Below are positions 33,932 through 45,025 of a DNA stretch of 64,000 bases, piece by piece; the stretch's first letter is position 1; each line of letters begins with the position of its first letter. Both the position numbers and the translations under genes were made by a program. Under the pieces are notes generated by a model. The model did not search any database, was not told where the DNA came from, and saw only the letters and a list, made by a program, of their open reading frames with translations. The DNA comes from Aselliscus stoliczkanus (Eukaryota; Chordata; Mammalia; Chiroptera; Hipposideridae): NCBI GenBank assembly GCA_033961575.1, contig CM066740.1, positions 91,557,117 through 91,621,116 on the forward strand. The letters run 5' to 3'.

Positions 33932-36292
33932 TTATGTCGATCAAGATTTCAAAAGTAGGAAGTCTGCGTTAATTTGTGGTCTTGATTTGAAGTTTAGTCT
34001 TGCATTTACTGCAAAAGTGGTCCTTATTCACAGACAGCGAGCAGGGCAGGAAATGTCACCCAGCTGTGACATGACTCACAGTGTAAATGCAGGCATCTTA
34101 GCTCCTGAGGCAAACTCATTTAAGGGTTTCCTTGGCAGCATCCTTAGATATTTCTTCCCTCTATCTCATCACTTGAAGTGCCAAACCTACACGTTTTCTT
34201 GAAAATACAGAGTGTTTATCGTTAAGTCACCTTGCCCGTGGTTTGTTTCTTGGAAGCGGAAAGACCACCAAATGCCACTGCGTATAGTCTAGTATTATAA
34301 TAAGGGAATTGCTTCCAAGCTTCATTGAGGCCCCACAGCAGAGAACCAAACACCCAGAGGTGGGGGCTTGGTGACATCAGGACCAAGGGTGAAGATGGTA
34401 AAGTCTATTCTATCTGAAAGTCCATGTGACATTTTTTATTCTACTCCATAATTTCAGTGTTTGTCTTACTGTTAAAAAAAAAAAAAGGTTTATTTCCTTC
34501 AAACTTTTCCGTAAAGTGAAGCTTTAGGAAGATACCCCCGTGTGTCTTGTGCCTTCAAATGTCCTGCCACCCCCAGCATGCTGTACCCCTTATTGGAGAA
34601 AGGTATTGTTCTAATATTAATTTCAATCTCCTATTGAGGTTATTATTAACCTTATCATGAGACGTATAAACCCCGCGACTGCTATCATTCCACATGTATT
34701 TAGCACTTCCTAGATGTCACTTAAGATATCCATCGTAGAAACACACTCTGTTACCGAGAGCAAGAAACACTGCTGCAAGGAGGAGGAAGCGGCGATTACG
34801 GAATTATTATTTTAATTCAGATCAATACCAAAGGCTGTTTATGACCAGGCAAGAACTATTGCAAGAGGAAAATGACGACTGAGCTTGCGTGTCCAGGACA
34901 CGATTCTCACATCTGTGAGACATGCTCCCTCTGGGCTGCTCGTCCCAGGTAAGCAGCTAACGCGCATCATGAACGGAAGCTGGCTGCTGCAAGCATCGTC
35001 AGCCCCTCTTCCTGGGCCAGCTTGTCACAACGCCCCTTGTCAGGCAGCGTGCTGAGGGAGGGCAGGGGGCCTCAGCAAGCGCGGTCTGTGGGGTCAGCAG
35101 GACGGACTTCCCATGCCCGTTAGTTGTGCTCCTGCAGAGCGTGTCAGTAAAACCACTGCCCACTAGTGCCAGTCAAGGGAAGGTGCCTGAGTTACCGGCC
35201 GTACCACTGACGCGTGAGCCAAACCACTTTCGACCAAGCGTGCTGGGCCGCCTTCCCGTCTTCCAGGCGATGCTGGGCTTCAGTGCCTCCCCGAGGCCTC
35301 GTAACCAGCTTCTCTGAATGCCCGTGGGCTCTGCAGACATACTGCTGGCAGAGGTGGGTGCTCTGCTCTGCGCGGCTGGAGTGAGACCGGCTGAGTTCTG
35401 CCGTGGCAGCTCCTCCCTTGGAGGGCAGGCTGTGCCCTTGGAGGGACCAGAGCGAGCCTGCAGGACTGAAGGGCAGAGTGGGGCTTCTGCAGCCTGTGGC
35501 ATCACCACGGCAGGCCTGGAGCCTCACCTGGCACAACAGGTGATCCCAGTACCGGCTGTGGGTCCCACTGGCTGGTTTTCCCAGCCTTCGGTACTCCCTT
35601 AAAGGGGCCAGCACCAGCCGGCCGCAGCCCCGCTCAGAGGCCTTAACTCCAGTTCTGCAGAGACCCCTGAACCCCAAGGGTAGCACCCCACTTCCCATGG
35701 GTCTCACTGCCCCCTGGAGCGTGCCCCTCCTGGGGGCTCAGGGCAGCTGGCAGAGCTCCTCCTCTGAGCTTGGAGATTTTAGTCACCACAGTGCACCCTC
35801 TCTGAGCCCAGCCCTGGGGTGGAGCTGCTCCCCGCACCGGTATTTGGCCTCTTCAGCTATAGCGCCTAATGCTTCTCCATATTGAGATCTCTCCGTGACC
35901 ATGGCTGGTGTGTGTCAACTTCCCAACCAGCCTCTGAGCGGATCAGGGCCCGGGACTTGGAGTTGGAAGGCTGTGCCTGCACAGTCCCCGGGGAGCCCTT
36001 CTCAGCAGAGTGCCACGGCCCCCGGTCTGGCTGCCACAGGGTCTGCCCCAGCACACACGCGCCCTCTGATTGTCACACCCTGTGCGTTCAGAGCAGCACA
36101 CACTGAGTCACGTTCTGTGCAGAGATGTGGCCTCTGGCTGTGTTCTAGATCTTTCTGCCACCAGGAATAAAAAGAGTTCAAGTCTCCATGCCTAGGTGGG
36201 CGAACATGGAGAGTGGTGGCACTTAACACAAAGTCACTTCTGTCTCCCAATCTCCATATTGTCCAGCCAGTTCTGCTGGAAACTGAACTCGA

Positions 36293-36640
36293 GGGGTGCT
36301 ATGGGCTGAATTCTGTCCCCGCCGAATCCATGTGCCAAGTCCTAACCCCAGGGCCTCAGAAAGCCTCTGTATTTGGAGACGGGCCTTTAAAGTGGTGATT
36401 ATGGGGCGCCTGATCCACTAGGCCAGGAGATGAGGACACAGACACACACGGAGGGATGACCATGTGAGGACACAGGGACGACACAGCCATCGACACGCCA
36501 AGGACAGGCCTCAGGAGGCACCCGCTCCATGACACCTGGATCCGGGACCCCCAGCCCCCAGGACCGTGAGAGAAGGAACACGCGTTTCAGCCGCCTGGTC
36601 TGGGGTGCTTTGCGATGGCAGCTGAGCTGGGAAGGCAGGG
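36293..36640 (+). mobile_element. MLT1-like (ERVL-MaLR) solo LTR
   Basis: The ordered motifs are those of MLT1 LTRs: GTGCTATGGGCTGAATTCTG, CCAAGTCCTAACCCCAGGGC, TATTTGGAGACGGGCCTTTA, CATGTGAGGACACAGGGACG, AGGACAGGCCTCAGGAGG and CCCCCAGGACCGTGAGAGAA. It ends near GATGGCAGCTGAGCT. Ancient and diverged. Confidence 0.8.
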
Positions 36641-37425
36641 GGCTTAGCTTTATTGGCGAGGATGGCAGGTCAGAGTCCTCCAAGTGACCTTCCCGACATG
36701 CAACAAGCCAGAGCTTCACGTCCGCTAAAGGGGAACGGGTTTTGGTACACAAGGGCAGGTCAACCCAGACCTCCAGTTTGGCATCAGACAGCTGGCATCT
36801 CTGTCCTGACCGGGCTCCCACAGGAGGACAGAGGCCCTGGCCTCAGGCTGGAGAAGGTGGGCTGAGCGAGTGGGACAGCGTCTGCCAGCCGCCTTCCTCG
36901 CCCTTCCTGCCCATCCAGAGGGTGGGTTTGCCCCGGCCATTCAGTTGTTCCCACGGCTGGACCCCGGGGAAGGCAAGATGGGTGACGCACAGGCAGCATT
37001 CCCAACAGCCCTGCTGGTCTGGCCTCTGCGACAAGCCACACCATTAATAAATGTTTCCTTACACTTTTCAGCCGCAGGGGCTGCCTTTCAATGTCACCCA
37101 ATACTGTCATTTAGAATCTTTCTGACTTTGTACAGTTTGTCTTGTGAGCTTACACTTCTTTCCATCTTTTAGGACCAATCTAATGTCCTGACAAGGTCAA
37201 GGACGGGAAAGGGGCCTAGGGAAAGAACTTGCCACGTGACATTTTACCGGTGCAGCTGCAGAAAGTGCTGTCAGCTCAGAGTCACCTTTGAGGGAACAGA
37301 AACAGCACCCCGGCTCCTCTATCCACTTAGCTGCAGTTTTAACTATGGCCAGCAGGTGAATATGAGAGCTAAGTGGGCTAGCGGGCTCTCAGTGTCCCTG
37401 AAAACAGGGTACAAAAACGGAGTTA

Positions 37426-37856
37426 GGGCCTGGCCGAGTGGCGCATTGGTTAAGAGCTGGCTTGGCAGGCCAGCAGCCCCGGTTCGGATCCCACATGAGG
37501 GCCAGTGACACTGCCCTCTACAGCTAACAACAGCTCCACCTGGAGCTGGGCTGGGCGAGCCCCGGTGATGGTGTGGGCTGCAGCCCCTGCTGCAGTGGGC
37601 TGCCATAGGCTACAGTGAGTGGCCCGCAGCCAGCGCGAGCTGCCAATAACCACTGTGAGTGGCCGTCCAGAGGCCGGCAACCAATCTGCCTCATCCGGGA
37701 AGAGCACAATGATGATACCAACATGGGCCAGTGAAGCAATGACCTCCACAACTAGACTGAAGAACAAAAGGACAGCAACTTGTCTGTTCCCCTTCCCTGG
37801 TTCCCCAACGCTGTTCCCCTCCCCCAATTCCTCAATAAAAATCTTAAAAAAAAAAC
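37426..37856 (+). mobile_element. tRNA-derived SINE, long type (type C)
   Basis: Plus-orientation long copy with the full head, the TACAGCTAACAACAGCTCC junction and the body (GCAGCCCCTGCTGCAGTGGG to GCAACTTGTCTGTTCC). The C/T-rich end is partly duplicated. An A-tail follows, with flanking AAAACRGAGTT duplications. Its tail is followed within about 25 bp by a (TG)n(CG)n tract. Confidence 0.88.
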
Positions 37857-37878
37857 AGAGTTTGGAGATGAATATGAG

Positions 37879-37916
37879 TGTGTGTGTGTGTGTGTGTGCG
37901 CGCGCGCGCGCGCACA
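37879..37916. repeat. (TG)n(CG)n tract, Z-DNA-prone
   Basis: About ten TG units followed by seven or eight CG units and CACA. Uninterrupted alternating purine-pyrimidine sequence, starting about 25 bp after the tail of the long SINE at 37426-37856. Confidence 0.95.
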
Positions 37917-39093
37917 TGATTTATGAGAATGTACAAGCCTGCAAAATTTAACAGTCAGCTAGGGGGCCCTCGGCTCGGCGAGCTTATAACCAACGGAGAA
38001 GCCGAGCCTGCAGCCACTGTGCTCTCAGCGCTGCAGCCCCTCTCCCTCGTCCTGGTCACCAATGCCTGATGCCACCCCTTTGTCTGGATGGCTGCATTGC
38101 CCTCCACTTGGCTGCAGATGTCTTCATGCGCCAGTGCCACTCTCATACCCAGAGGCTTTATAGATTGTTGTGATACCTGGTAGGTCTCCTATTTCTGATC
38201 TTACTGTACATCACCGCCATTTCCTAATATTATTAAATTCCAGTTTCCGGTTGAACATTACTAGCAACTTGTCTAGCTCCAGACAAAGCCCTGTGGGCAT
38301 CTTTACTGGGTTGCTTCAAGGGGCTCAGTGCTTCCATTACCTTACAGGGGACTGTCACCTTTCTGATGCTGAGTCACCCTGTCTAAGGACAAAGGATGTC
38401 TTCTATGAGATTTTAATCCATCCACCCCTTATTACTCCTTAGCCTAGCGGGGCATCTCCCCACCTCTGTAAAATGACTCAGGACCTTTCAGACTTCAGTC
38501 AGGGGGTTTGCCAACCCCCGTGTCTGTGGCGGGGGGTGGGGGGGCAGGGGATCCCAGCCAGGGTGCCACGGTGCTGTGCAAATCCTCCAGCGGCCACTGC
38601 TCTCCAGGATGGAGCCTTCTTAATTCACACGGAGATCCTGCCCTGAATCTCCCCTGGAAGAAGCAGAGGAATAAACACAGACTCTAAGGCTGAGCTGCCC
38701 CCCTGCTGAGTGCCACCTTATCCAGCATAGTCCCAGGTCACTGGCAGCTCTCAAAGCAGGAACTCAAAATCCAGCTGTTTTTGTCTTCAGAGCTTCCTTT
38801 TCTACAACCTGCAGTTTCCTGATTAACTTAGCGGCATTGCAATTCCCCCAAAGGCTTTTGGAGCTTCTATCACTGCGGCCAGTGCAGGTTCACACAGGCA
38901 GCACAGGACAGCGCCCAGGCCTGCCTCTCTGCAGGGCTGCCCACTCCAGACACCCCCAGAGAGACTTAGAGACGCACAGTCTATGGGGAATTACACCCGG
39001 TTTCCCATCTAGGAATATGTATGTGTTCCCTCTTTAGCCTGAGGGCCAAATGAACCCATCACCTTAGAAAGCTCAGGCAGTAAAGGCATCCAC

Positions 39094-39204
39094 TTTTTTT
39101 TTTTTTTTTGAGGGCAGTATCTCTGGCCCTCATATGTGGGACCCGAACCCGGGGCCGCTGGCCTCCCAAGCCAGCGCTTAACCACCGCGCCGCTCGGCCG
39201 GCCC
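39094..39204 (-). mobile_element. tRNA-derived SINE type B
   Basis: Minus-orientation short copy, near consensus, with an intact head (GGGCCGGCCGAGCGGCGCGG) and a T-run. The flanks AAGGCATCCA and AAGGCAACCA form an imperfect target duplication. Confidence 0.88.
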
Positions 39205-39737
39205 AAGGCAACCACGTTTATAACTGTTAGTGAGTTATTTTTGCTTGTAAAGAGCATGGACAGAAACCATGTTCAGTTCCAGTTAAATGATTTCCTGGAA
39301 ACTGGACTCAGTGACAACTAAAGAGAATTGCGTTGCCCATGAAGTAGAGAAACAAGGTCCCATGAGCCCACGGTTACTCAGTGACATTTAGTGCCCTTTA
39401 ACAATATTGGAGGAACTTTAGATCAGTTTAAAAATGGAATATATTGATGAACAACACGATGGTTTTCATTTTCACAGAAGTCCGGCAGCTGCACTCAGTG
39501 GTCAAGTTAAGGGCGTCCCAAGTACAACAAATGTCACATTGTCCTTTGTTTGGCTAAAACAGGCCCTCGTTGGGGATCACGTGGCCACAGTGGAGCCAGC
39601 GCCTGGCAGCATTTTCATTCACGTGACCTGGTGCACAGCAGACCCGCAGTCACGTGACTTTTGTATTTAATAATCGGAGTCAAAGTCTGAGAAGCCACAC
39701 TCACTCTGTTCTGTTCATTGCAAGAATGTAGGTGTCT

Positions 39738-39958
39738 GGGGCCGGCTGAGTGGCTCAGTTGGTTAAGAGCTTGCTCAAGAGTGTGAGCTCTAGCCAGCGG
39801 CCCCGGTTTGGGTCCCACGTACGAGGGCCAGTGACACTGCCCTCAAAAAAAAGAGTGTGAGCTGAGCTCTGAGCAACAGGGTCGCTGGTTCGATTCCGGG
39901 CCCGAGCTGAGCTGCCGCTGAGCTGCCAACAGGTGGCAGGATGGCTCAGCTAAAAAAA
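39738..39958 (+). mobile_element. tRNA-derived SINE type A, interrupted by a truncated type B
   Basis: Type A copy (outer duplication GTAGGTGTCTG / GTAGGCATCTG) interrupted at 39791-39852 by the 3' two thirds of a type B element. The interruption falls at the same internal position as in the composite at 16350-16610. Confidence 0.87.
39791..39852 (+). mobile_element. 5'-truncated SINE type B nested in type A
   Basis: The type B segment starts at AGCCAGCGGCCCC, lacks the first roughly 40 bp of head, and ends in ACTGCCCTC plus A-run. The host sequence GAGTGTGAGCT is present on both sides (39779-39789 and 39853-39863). Confidence 0.85.
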
Positions 39959-41425
39959 AGAGTGTAGGCATCTGAGCAGCATCATGCTAAAGGTGCTGGG
40001 GGCAGGGGTATGCATTCTCTAGAAGGTTCTGACAGCAGAAACTAGGCACCCTTTAGTGCTGATACCCTTCCTCCTTCTCCCTCCCTTTCCTGGGTCACAA
40101 GGAGCCTTAAAGCACGCTGCTTTGGTCCTTGACTCACAAACACTGAGTTTGTTCTCCACTCTGTGTAGCCAGAATCCCAATAGGGACGGTTCTGGGGTGA
40201 TGAAGTTCTGAAAACTGTGTACCTCCATCTGTAAAATAAAGTAGCTCTCTGATATGATGCCTTGAGAAGGGGAGAACTAGCCTGAACTGGCATTTCCTCC
40301 CCAGGGTACACCAACCACTTTAAAAAATAATAAACCTATTTCATTTGCTACCCTAGCCATGGCTCTGTGCTTTAATTGCAGTGTTAACACTTTGTAAGCG
40401 GGCATAAAAAGCTATATGACGAGTTTACTCGTTTCCCACATACAATGTGTTAAGTTTGCAGAAAGAAAAAAAAAATACATATCATTATTTCCCTCTTAGG
40501 TCTTTGGAAGGTTTTGAGGCAGCTTATAAGAAAAGCAGACAATAAAATAATTGTTGTAATAATAAAGCTGTCGGCACTTCGGAAGATGTACCAGACTGTC
40601 TAGGAGGAATGACTGCTTTTCTGAAAGTAGGAAGGGATCGCTCGTCCCGTGCCACGAGGCACAAAGGGAAAAAGGTTAGAGGCACGCAGTCGGTCCTGGA
40701 AACAGCCTGAGTCCCTTCTGACCCAGCTGTTGGGAGCGCGCTGCTGGCCCCTGGAAAACAACACAGGTGTTGGCATCCAGGCTGTGCCAACATCAGTGGG
40801 ACTGACTCCAAGAAAGCCATTCTGGACTTAACGACTCTAACGTCATGTCCCTTGCGACAATGGGCAGCCCGGAGCCCTGGCGTGATAAAGGGAGCCCGGC
40901 TCCTCCTTCTCCGTAGCTTTGGAGCCAGTGTCCCCTGTTCTCTGGTACCTTCGTCCAGGTCCTAGAACTGCCATCAATATGACGCAGACTGTGTTTATGC
41001 CCAAAGCACTGGACCCTAGGTAACTCCTCCACCCAGGGAAGGCGGGCTTGCTCACTGAGGTCCTAACTACAGATTGTGACATGGGTGACAGATGCATTGT
41101 CTGCACCAATGGTTTCCGACCTGTCCTGTGCACAAAGTTCCAGAACTATCTGAACTCTTACCCAGGGACGTTAGCACAGGGAGTCCTTGTCTCGAAAATG
41201 GTGGGTTTGTTGTTTTGAACCAGTCAGGTCTGCACTTGGGTCTTTAAAACAAGATAAGCTGTCATTTAAAAAAGTAAAATAAAACTTAGTCACTGGGGCT
41301 GGTTCCAAGGAAAGACGAAAATCACATGTCATCCAAAGAAACCTTGTCCTCCGTCTCATCTATACCTAGTTCCTCTACTCCGTGTGAATTCTGTTTTCGA
41401 ATTTTTTTCTAAGGTGCAATCGCAG

Positions 41426-41560
41426 TGTTATGGACTGAGTGTGTGTATGCCTCCCTCCCTCCAACACATTCATTCATATATTGACACCCTAACTCCCACC
41501 TGCTTCACAGGCTGAGGGCTGGGGGAAGAATGGAGGGGTGGCAGGGACTTGCAGACAGGG
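41426..41560 (+). mobile_element. MLT1-like LTR 5' fragment (tentative)
   Basis: GTTATGGACTGAGTGTGTG, ATTCATATATTGACACCCTA and ACTCCCACCTGCTTC resemble the start of MLT1/MST-type LTRs. The remainder cannot be followed. Confidence 0.45.
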
Positions 41561-41978
41561 ACACCCCAACATATGAAAACAAGCCAGGATGTCCCTCTGT
41601 CAGGAATCCCATGGCTGAAGGTACATGGCCGATGAACTCCAGAGGCCATGATGCGATCTACTTTTTAAGAGAATTCCATTGGAGCAAAGCAAAGCCTCCA
41701 AAAAAGGGTTGATGACCCCACAGCCTGGAGTCAGGGAGGTCAGTGTCCACACAGGGACAGCCGGTGGACACAGAGCTGCAGTGGCAGGGAAGAGCCGTGG
41801 CAGCAGGACCCGCGTTCAAGGCCTGTCCTGGGCTGGGGATGATCGTGTCTTGTGCGCGCCTGCTGCTGGAGGCTCTGACCCTCCCTGTGATGTAAGTCCT
41901 TGAGAAAATGGTCTGGTTGGCCACCGACTTCAGGAAAACATACTCGTACTTCAAGACAACATCAAAATGCAGAGTTGA

Positions 41979-42124
41979 GGGGCCGGCCGAGTGGCTCAGT
42001 GGGTTAAGAGCTCGCTCAAGAGTGCGAGCTGAGCTCTGAGCAACAGCAGTTCGATGCCCAGCCCGAGCTGCGCTGCCGCTGAGCGGCCAACAGGGGGCAG
42101 GATGGCTCAGCTGGAAAAAAAAAC
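41979..42124 (+). mobile_element. tRNA-derived SINE type A
   Basis: Nearly consensus type A copy with a perfect 12-bp target duplication ATGCAGAGTTGA (41967-41978 and 42125-42136). It is a young insertion. Confidence 0.92.
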
Positions 42125-42431
42125 ATGCAGAGTTGACAGGCTGGGCTGCAAAGCTCGCAAGTCCCCAAATTCAAAACATCCCACCACAGAGGCTGCTGTT
42201 TCCCAATTGTTTCTGTGAGCAGGACCCCCAGCCCACAGAGCAGGAGAAAGCATGACCTTGCGGTAGAATGGTCAGTGATGCCATCACCTGCTGCTCAGCC
42301 ACGGGAGAGACGGAGAACGGCAGGAGGGCCACACCTGTGGACACAGCCAGTCTCCATCAGGACAGGGGGCAGGAGGAAAGCAAACCCGTCACAAGACGTG
42401 ATGACACAGGAGGGCTCGTCACAGCGTTTTT

Positions 42432-42576
42432 GTTTGTCTTTCTTAGCTGAGCCCTCCTGCCCCCTGTTGGCAGCTCAGCGGCAGCTCGGCTCGGGCTGGG
42501 CATCGAACTGCTGCTGCTCAGAGCTCAGCTCGCACTCTTGAGGGAGCTCTTAACCACCGAGCCAGTCGGCCGGCCC
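42432..42576 (-). mobile_element. tRNA-derived SINE type A
   Basis: Minus-orientation type A copy with its head at the right end (GGGCCGGCCGACTGGCTCGG). It is flanked by ACAGCGTTTTT-type duplications (42421-42431 and about 42578-42588). It lies about 300 bp from the opposite-orientation copy at 41979, giving an inverted SINE pair. Confidence 0.88.
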
Positions 42577-42599
42577 AACAGCGTTTTTTCAATACTAGA

Positions 42600-42920
42600 A
42601 ATAAGAAGAAGCAACGTTAATATCAACCAGTAGGGAATTGGATAAGATACCACAGAACAATACATACAACGGAGTACCATGAAGCCGTTATATATGTTAG
42701 TTATAGGAAATGAGGACTATGATATATTTCTACCAAAAGAAATTCATAAAACAAGACCTGATGCTATAATATCACTTTGGTTTTTAAGTATTACTACTTG
42801 TTTACATATGCAGAAAGTTAAAAAGCAAGACGAACGATTCTTGTGTGTTAGGGTTACCGGTGACTTTTCCTCTTAACTTTTCAACATTTTCTGACACTCT
42901 TACAATGACTATAATATATA
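42600..42920 (+). mobile_element. Decayed LINE-like fragment (tentative)
   Basis: AGGGAATTGGATAAGATACC and GGAGTACCATGAAGCCGTTA match the wording of a common mammalian LINE-associated 3' sequence ('...tatggaatactatgcagcc...'). I cannot name the subfamily. Confidence 0.4.
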
Positions 42921-44889
42921 ATCAGAAACAAAGGTGTCTGTAATTTTGAGAGCTCTGTGAGCTGGAGACAAAGCTGACTTGCAGGAGGCTAAAAGCTTCT
43001 GTATGTGTTTAACAGACTAATTTCGCAATAGTTTTTCGCCCCATGATAACAAAAGAAGCCAAATGCTCCTCTGAGAAGTCTGGCTGGAAAAGCAGCGTTT
43101 CCTTTCTAATGGTTGCCCCCCTCCCACGATTTATTAAAGTAATAAAGTCCTGTTGTAGAAAATTCCAACAAAGTGTGTGTCATTATCTTTCACAGGGTGA
43201 TCCAAACTAGGGATGTGGCGCCCCATCTGTCCGCTTTCGGGGGTGGGGGAGAGAGGGGGTCCCATTCCTTCTTCTTGCCTGTGAGGCCTGGGGGATGGGT
43301 ACACATCACTACGGGTGATGAATTATTAATGGAAGAAGCTGTGAGACCATAAATATTCAGGGGCATGCATCTGGCTTCCCGGATGCTTTGTGGAGGGCAG
43401 AAAAGTGCCTTTGACCAAGTTGAACAACTTGTCAGCCCTAAATCTCCTCTTGCCTGAGCCTCAGCTCCACAGGAGAAAGGGAAGTCTTCTGACACTGCCC
43501 GTGAAGGTCCCGCTGAGACACACTGGGGTGCGCGCCTGTGCAGGACTGGCGCCTGGTGAGACATCAAACAGTTTCGGCATCGCCCCCTTAGTAGATAGAG
43601 GCCTTCCGAGGGCATTGGGACATTGTTTTACAGGTGAAACAACGGCTTTAGGAGGTCAGAAGGAGGAGGAAGTGACCCTGCAGTTAGAGGAGAGAACCAG
43701 GGTGTAGGGGTGGCACACTGGGGTCCCCCTAGAACTGGGGGGGCTTCCTCCCAGGCCTCCACCCCAGGAAGGTCACGGAGATGGCCCAGATGCCAGTGTC
43801 TCCTGCAGAAGGAGGAGGCATCAGAAGAAGCAGTTTGAAGGAAAGCGCCTTAGAGCAGACGTGGCTTCAGGCCAGTCCTGGGGCTGGCTGACGCTCTCCA
43901 TGCGCACCCAACGACACGGCTCACCAGCGGACGAGCCCCACCACGACCCTTCCCGATGGATGGGCTACATCTCCAGCCAGACTTTTTCAAGGCACGTTTC
44001 CTACAAACCCAAGTCCAAGGAATGTAATAGCTATTGTGAGGACACAAGGTTCCATAGGCAAAGAGCTCAGCAGATGCCGAGCGAGGGCCCTTCGTAAGTC
44101 TCGGAGAAGTCCTGTGGGAACCTACACTGTGCCCTCCAGGCTCTCTGAGGGAACGCCCCCCACGGGGCAGCAGCCGGGGTGTCTGGAGACAGTCTTAGTT
44201 GTTAAAGGTGGGGCTGGTGGGAAGGGCGCTCTACTGACATCTAGTGAGCAGAGTGGAGACGCTGCCAACATCCTCGCCAGGACAGTCCCCGCCACCGGGA
44301 GTCACCAAAGGTCATGGTGCTGAGGGTGAGAGATGCCGGCCTAAACGTATTGACACATAACCTCTGACCCCTCCCCTCCGCCGCCTCCTGCCCCCAGACC
44401 CCTTCAGTGGACCAGTTACTGCTCTGTGATACACGCAACAGGAAGTGCTGCTTTGTGCTCTAGTCTCGAGTGACGAGTGACAGCAACACACTGGGCTGCA
44501 GATGAGGCTCCTAAAGGGTCTGAGTCCCCCAGGACCACCGTGGGGTCCTCTGCTCAGAGAGGACCATGACCTCTCAATGCGGGCTCCACTCTGGGACCCT
44601 GCATGCCTGGCTCCTAGCCCGGATCCTAGCAGAGGGTGAGATTCCCCAAAGAGGCGGCCTCTACCCCTCCATCTCCCCAACATCCAGCTACAGTTCGCCT
44701 GCAAATATTCGAATGCGGACATGAGCCCTGAAGGGTTTGCCAGAGGCCTAGCAATGAATTCCAGTCAAACCCAATGTTTAGGCAGGTATTACTGGTTGTA
44801 GAACACAAGAGCTTATAAGTCAATGCCCCACACCCTCAAACAGCAGCAACAAAAACCCGACCTGGAGGTACGGTGCTAGCGTTAAGCTC

Positions 44890-45025
44890 CATAGTTTCAA
44901 AACGCATTACAGTTCCCTTCCACCTCTCACTGTCAGCAGAACTGGTGAGGCAGGTATGACAGGTGCTGGGTCCCCTTTGCAGACAGGAAACGGGGTTCTG
45001 ACAACTAAGGGAGACTTGGCTCCCA
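44890..45025 (+). mobile_element. MIR fragment
   Basis: TGGTGAGGCAGGTATGACAG, then TTTGCAGACAGGAAACGGGG and GACAACTAAGGGAGACTTGG match the MIR core region around the 'gaaactgaggc' motif. Confidence 0.6.

Larger units (their letters stand above)
33008..37425. other. Downstream flank of HTR5A, no gene
   Basis: AT-rich to 34800, then GC-richer with CpG-poor sequence at 35000-36200. It contains a short (CA)n at 33239-33262 and an MLT1-like LTR at 36293-36640. I see no exon or RNA gene. Confidence 0.65.
37917..41425. other. Intergenic, SINE islands in non-coding DNA
   Basis: Contains SINEs at 39094 and 39738. The rest (38000-39080, 39205-39730, 39960-41420) shows no coding signal. A G-run block lies at 38520-38550. 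Confidence 0.6.
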
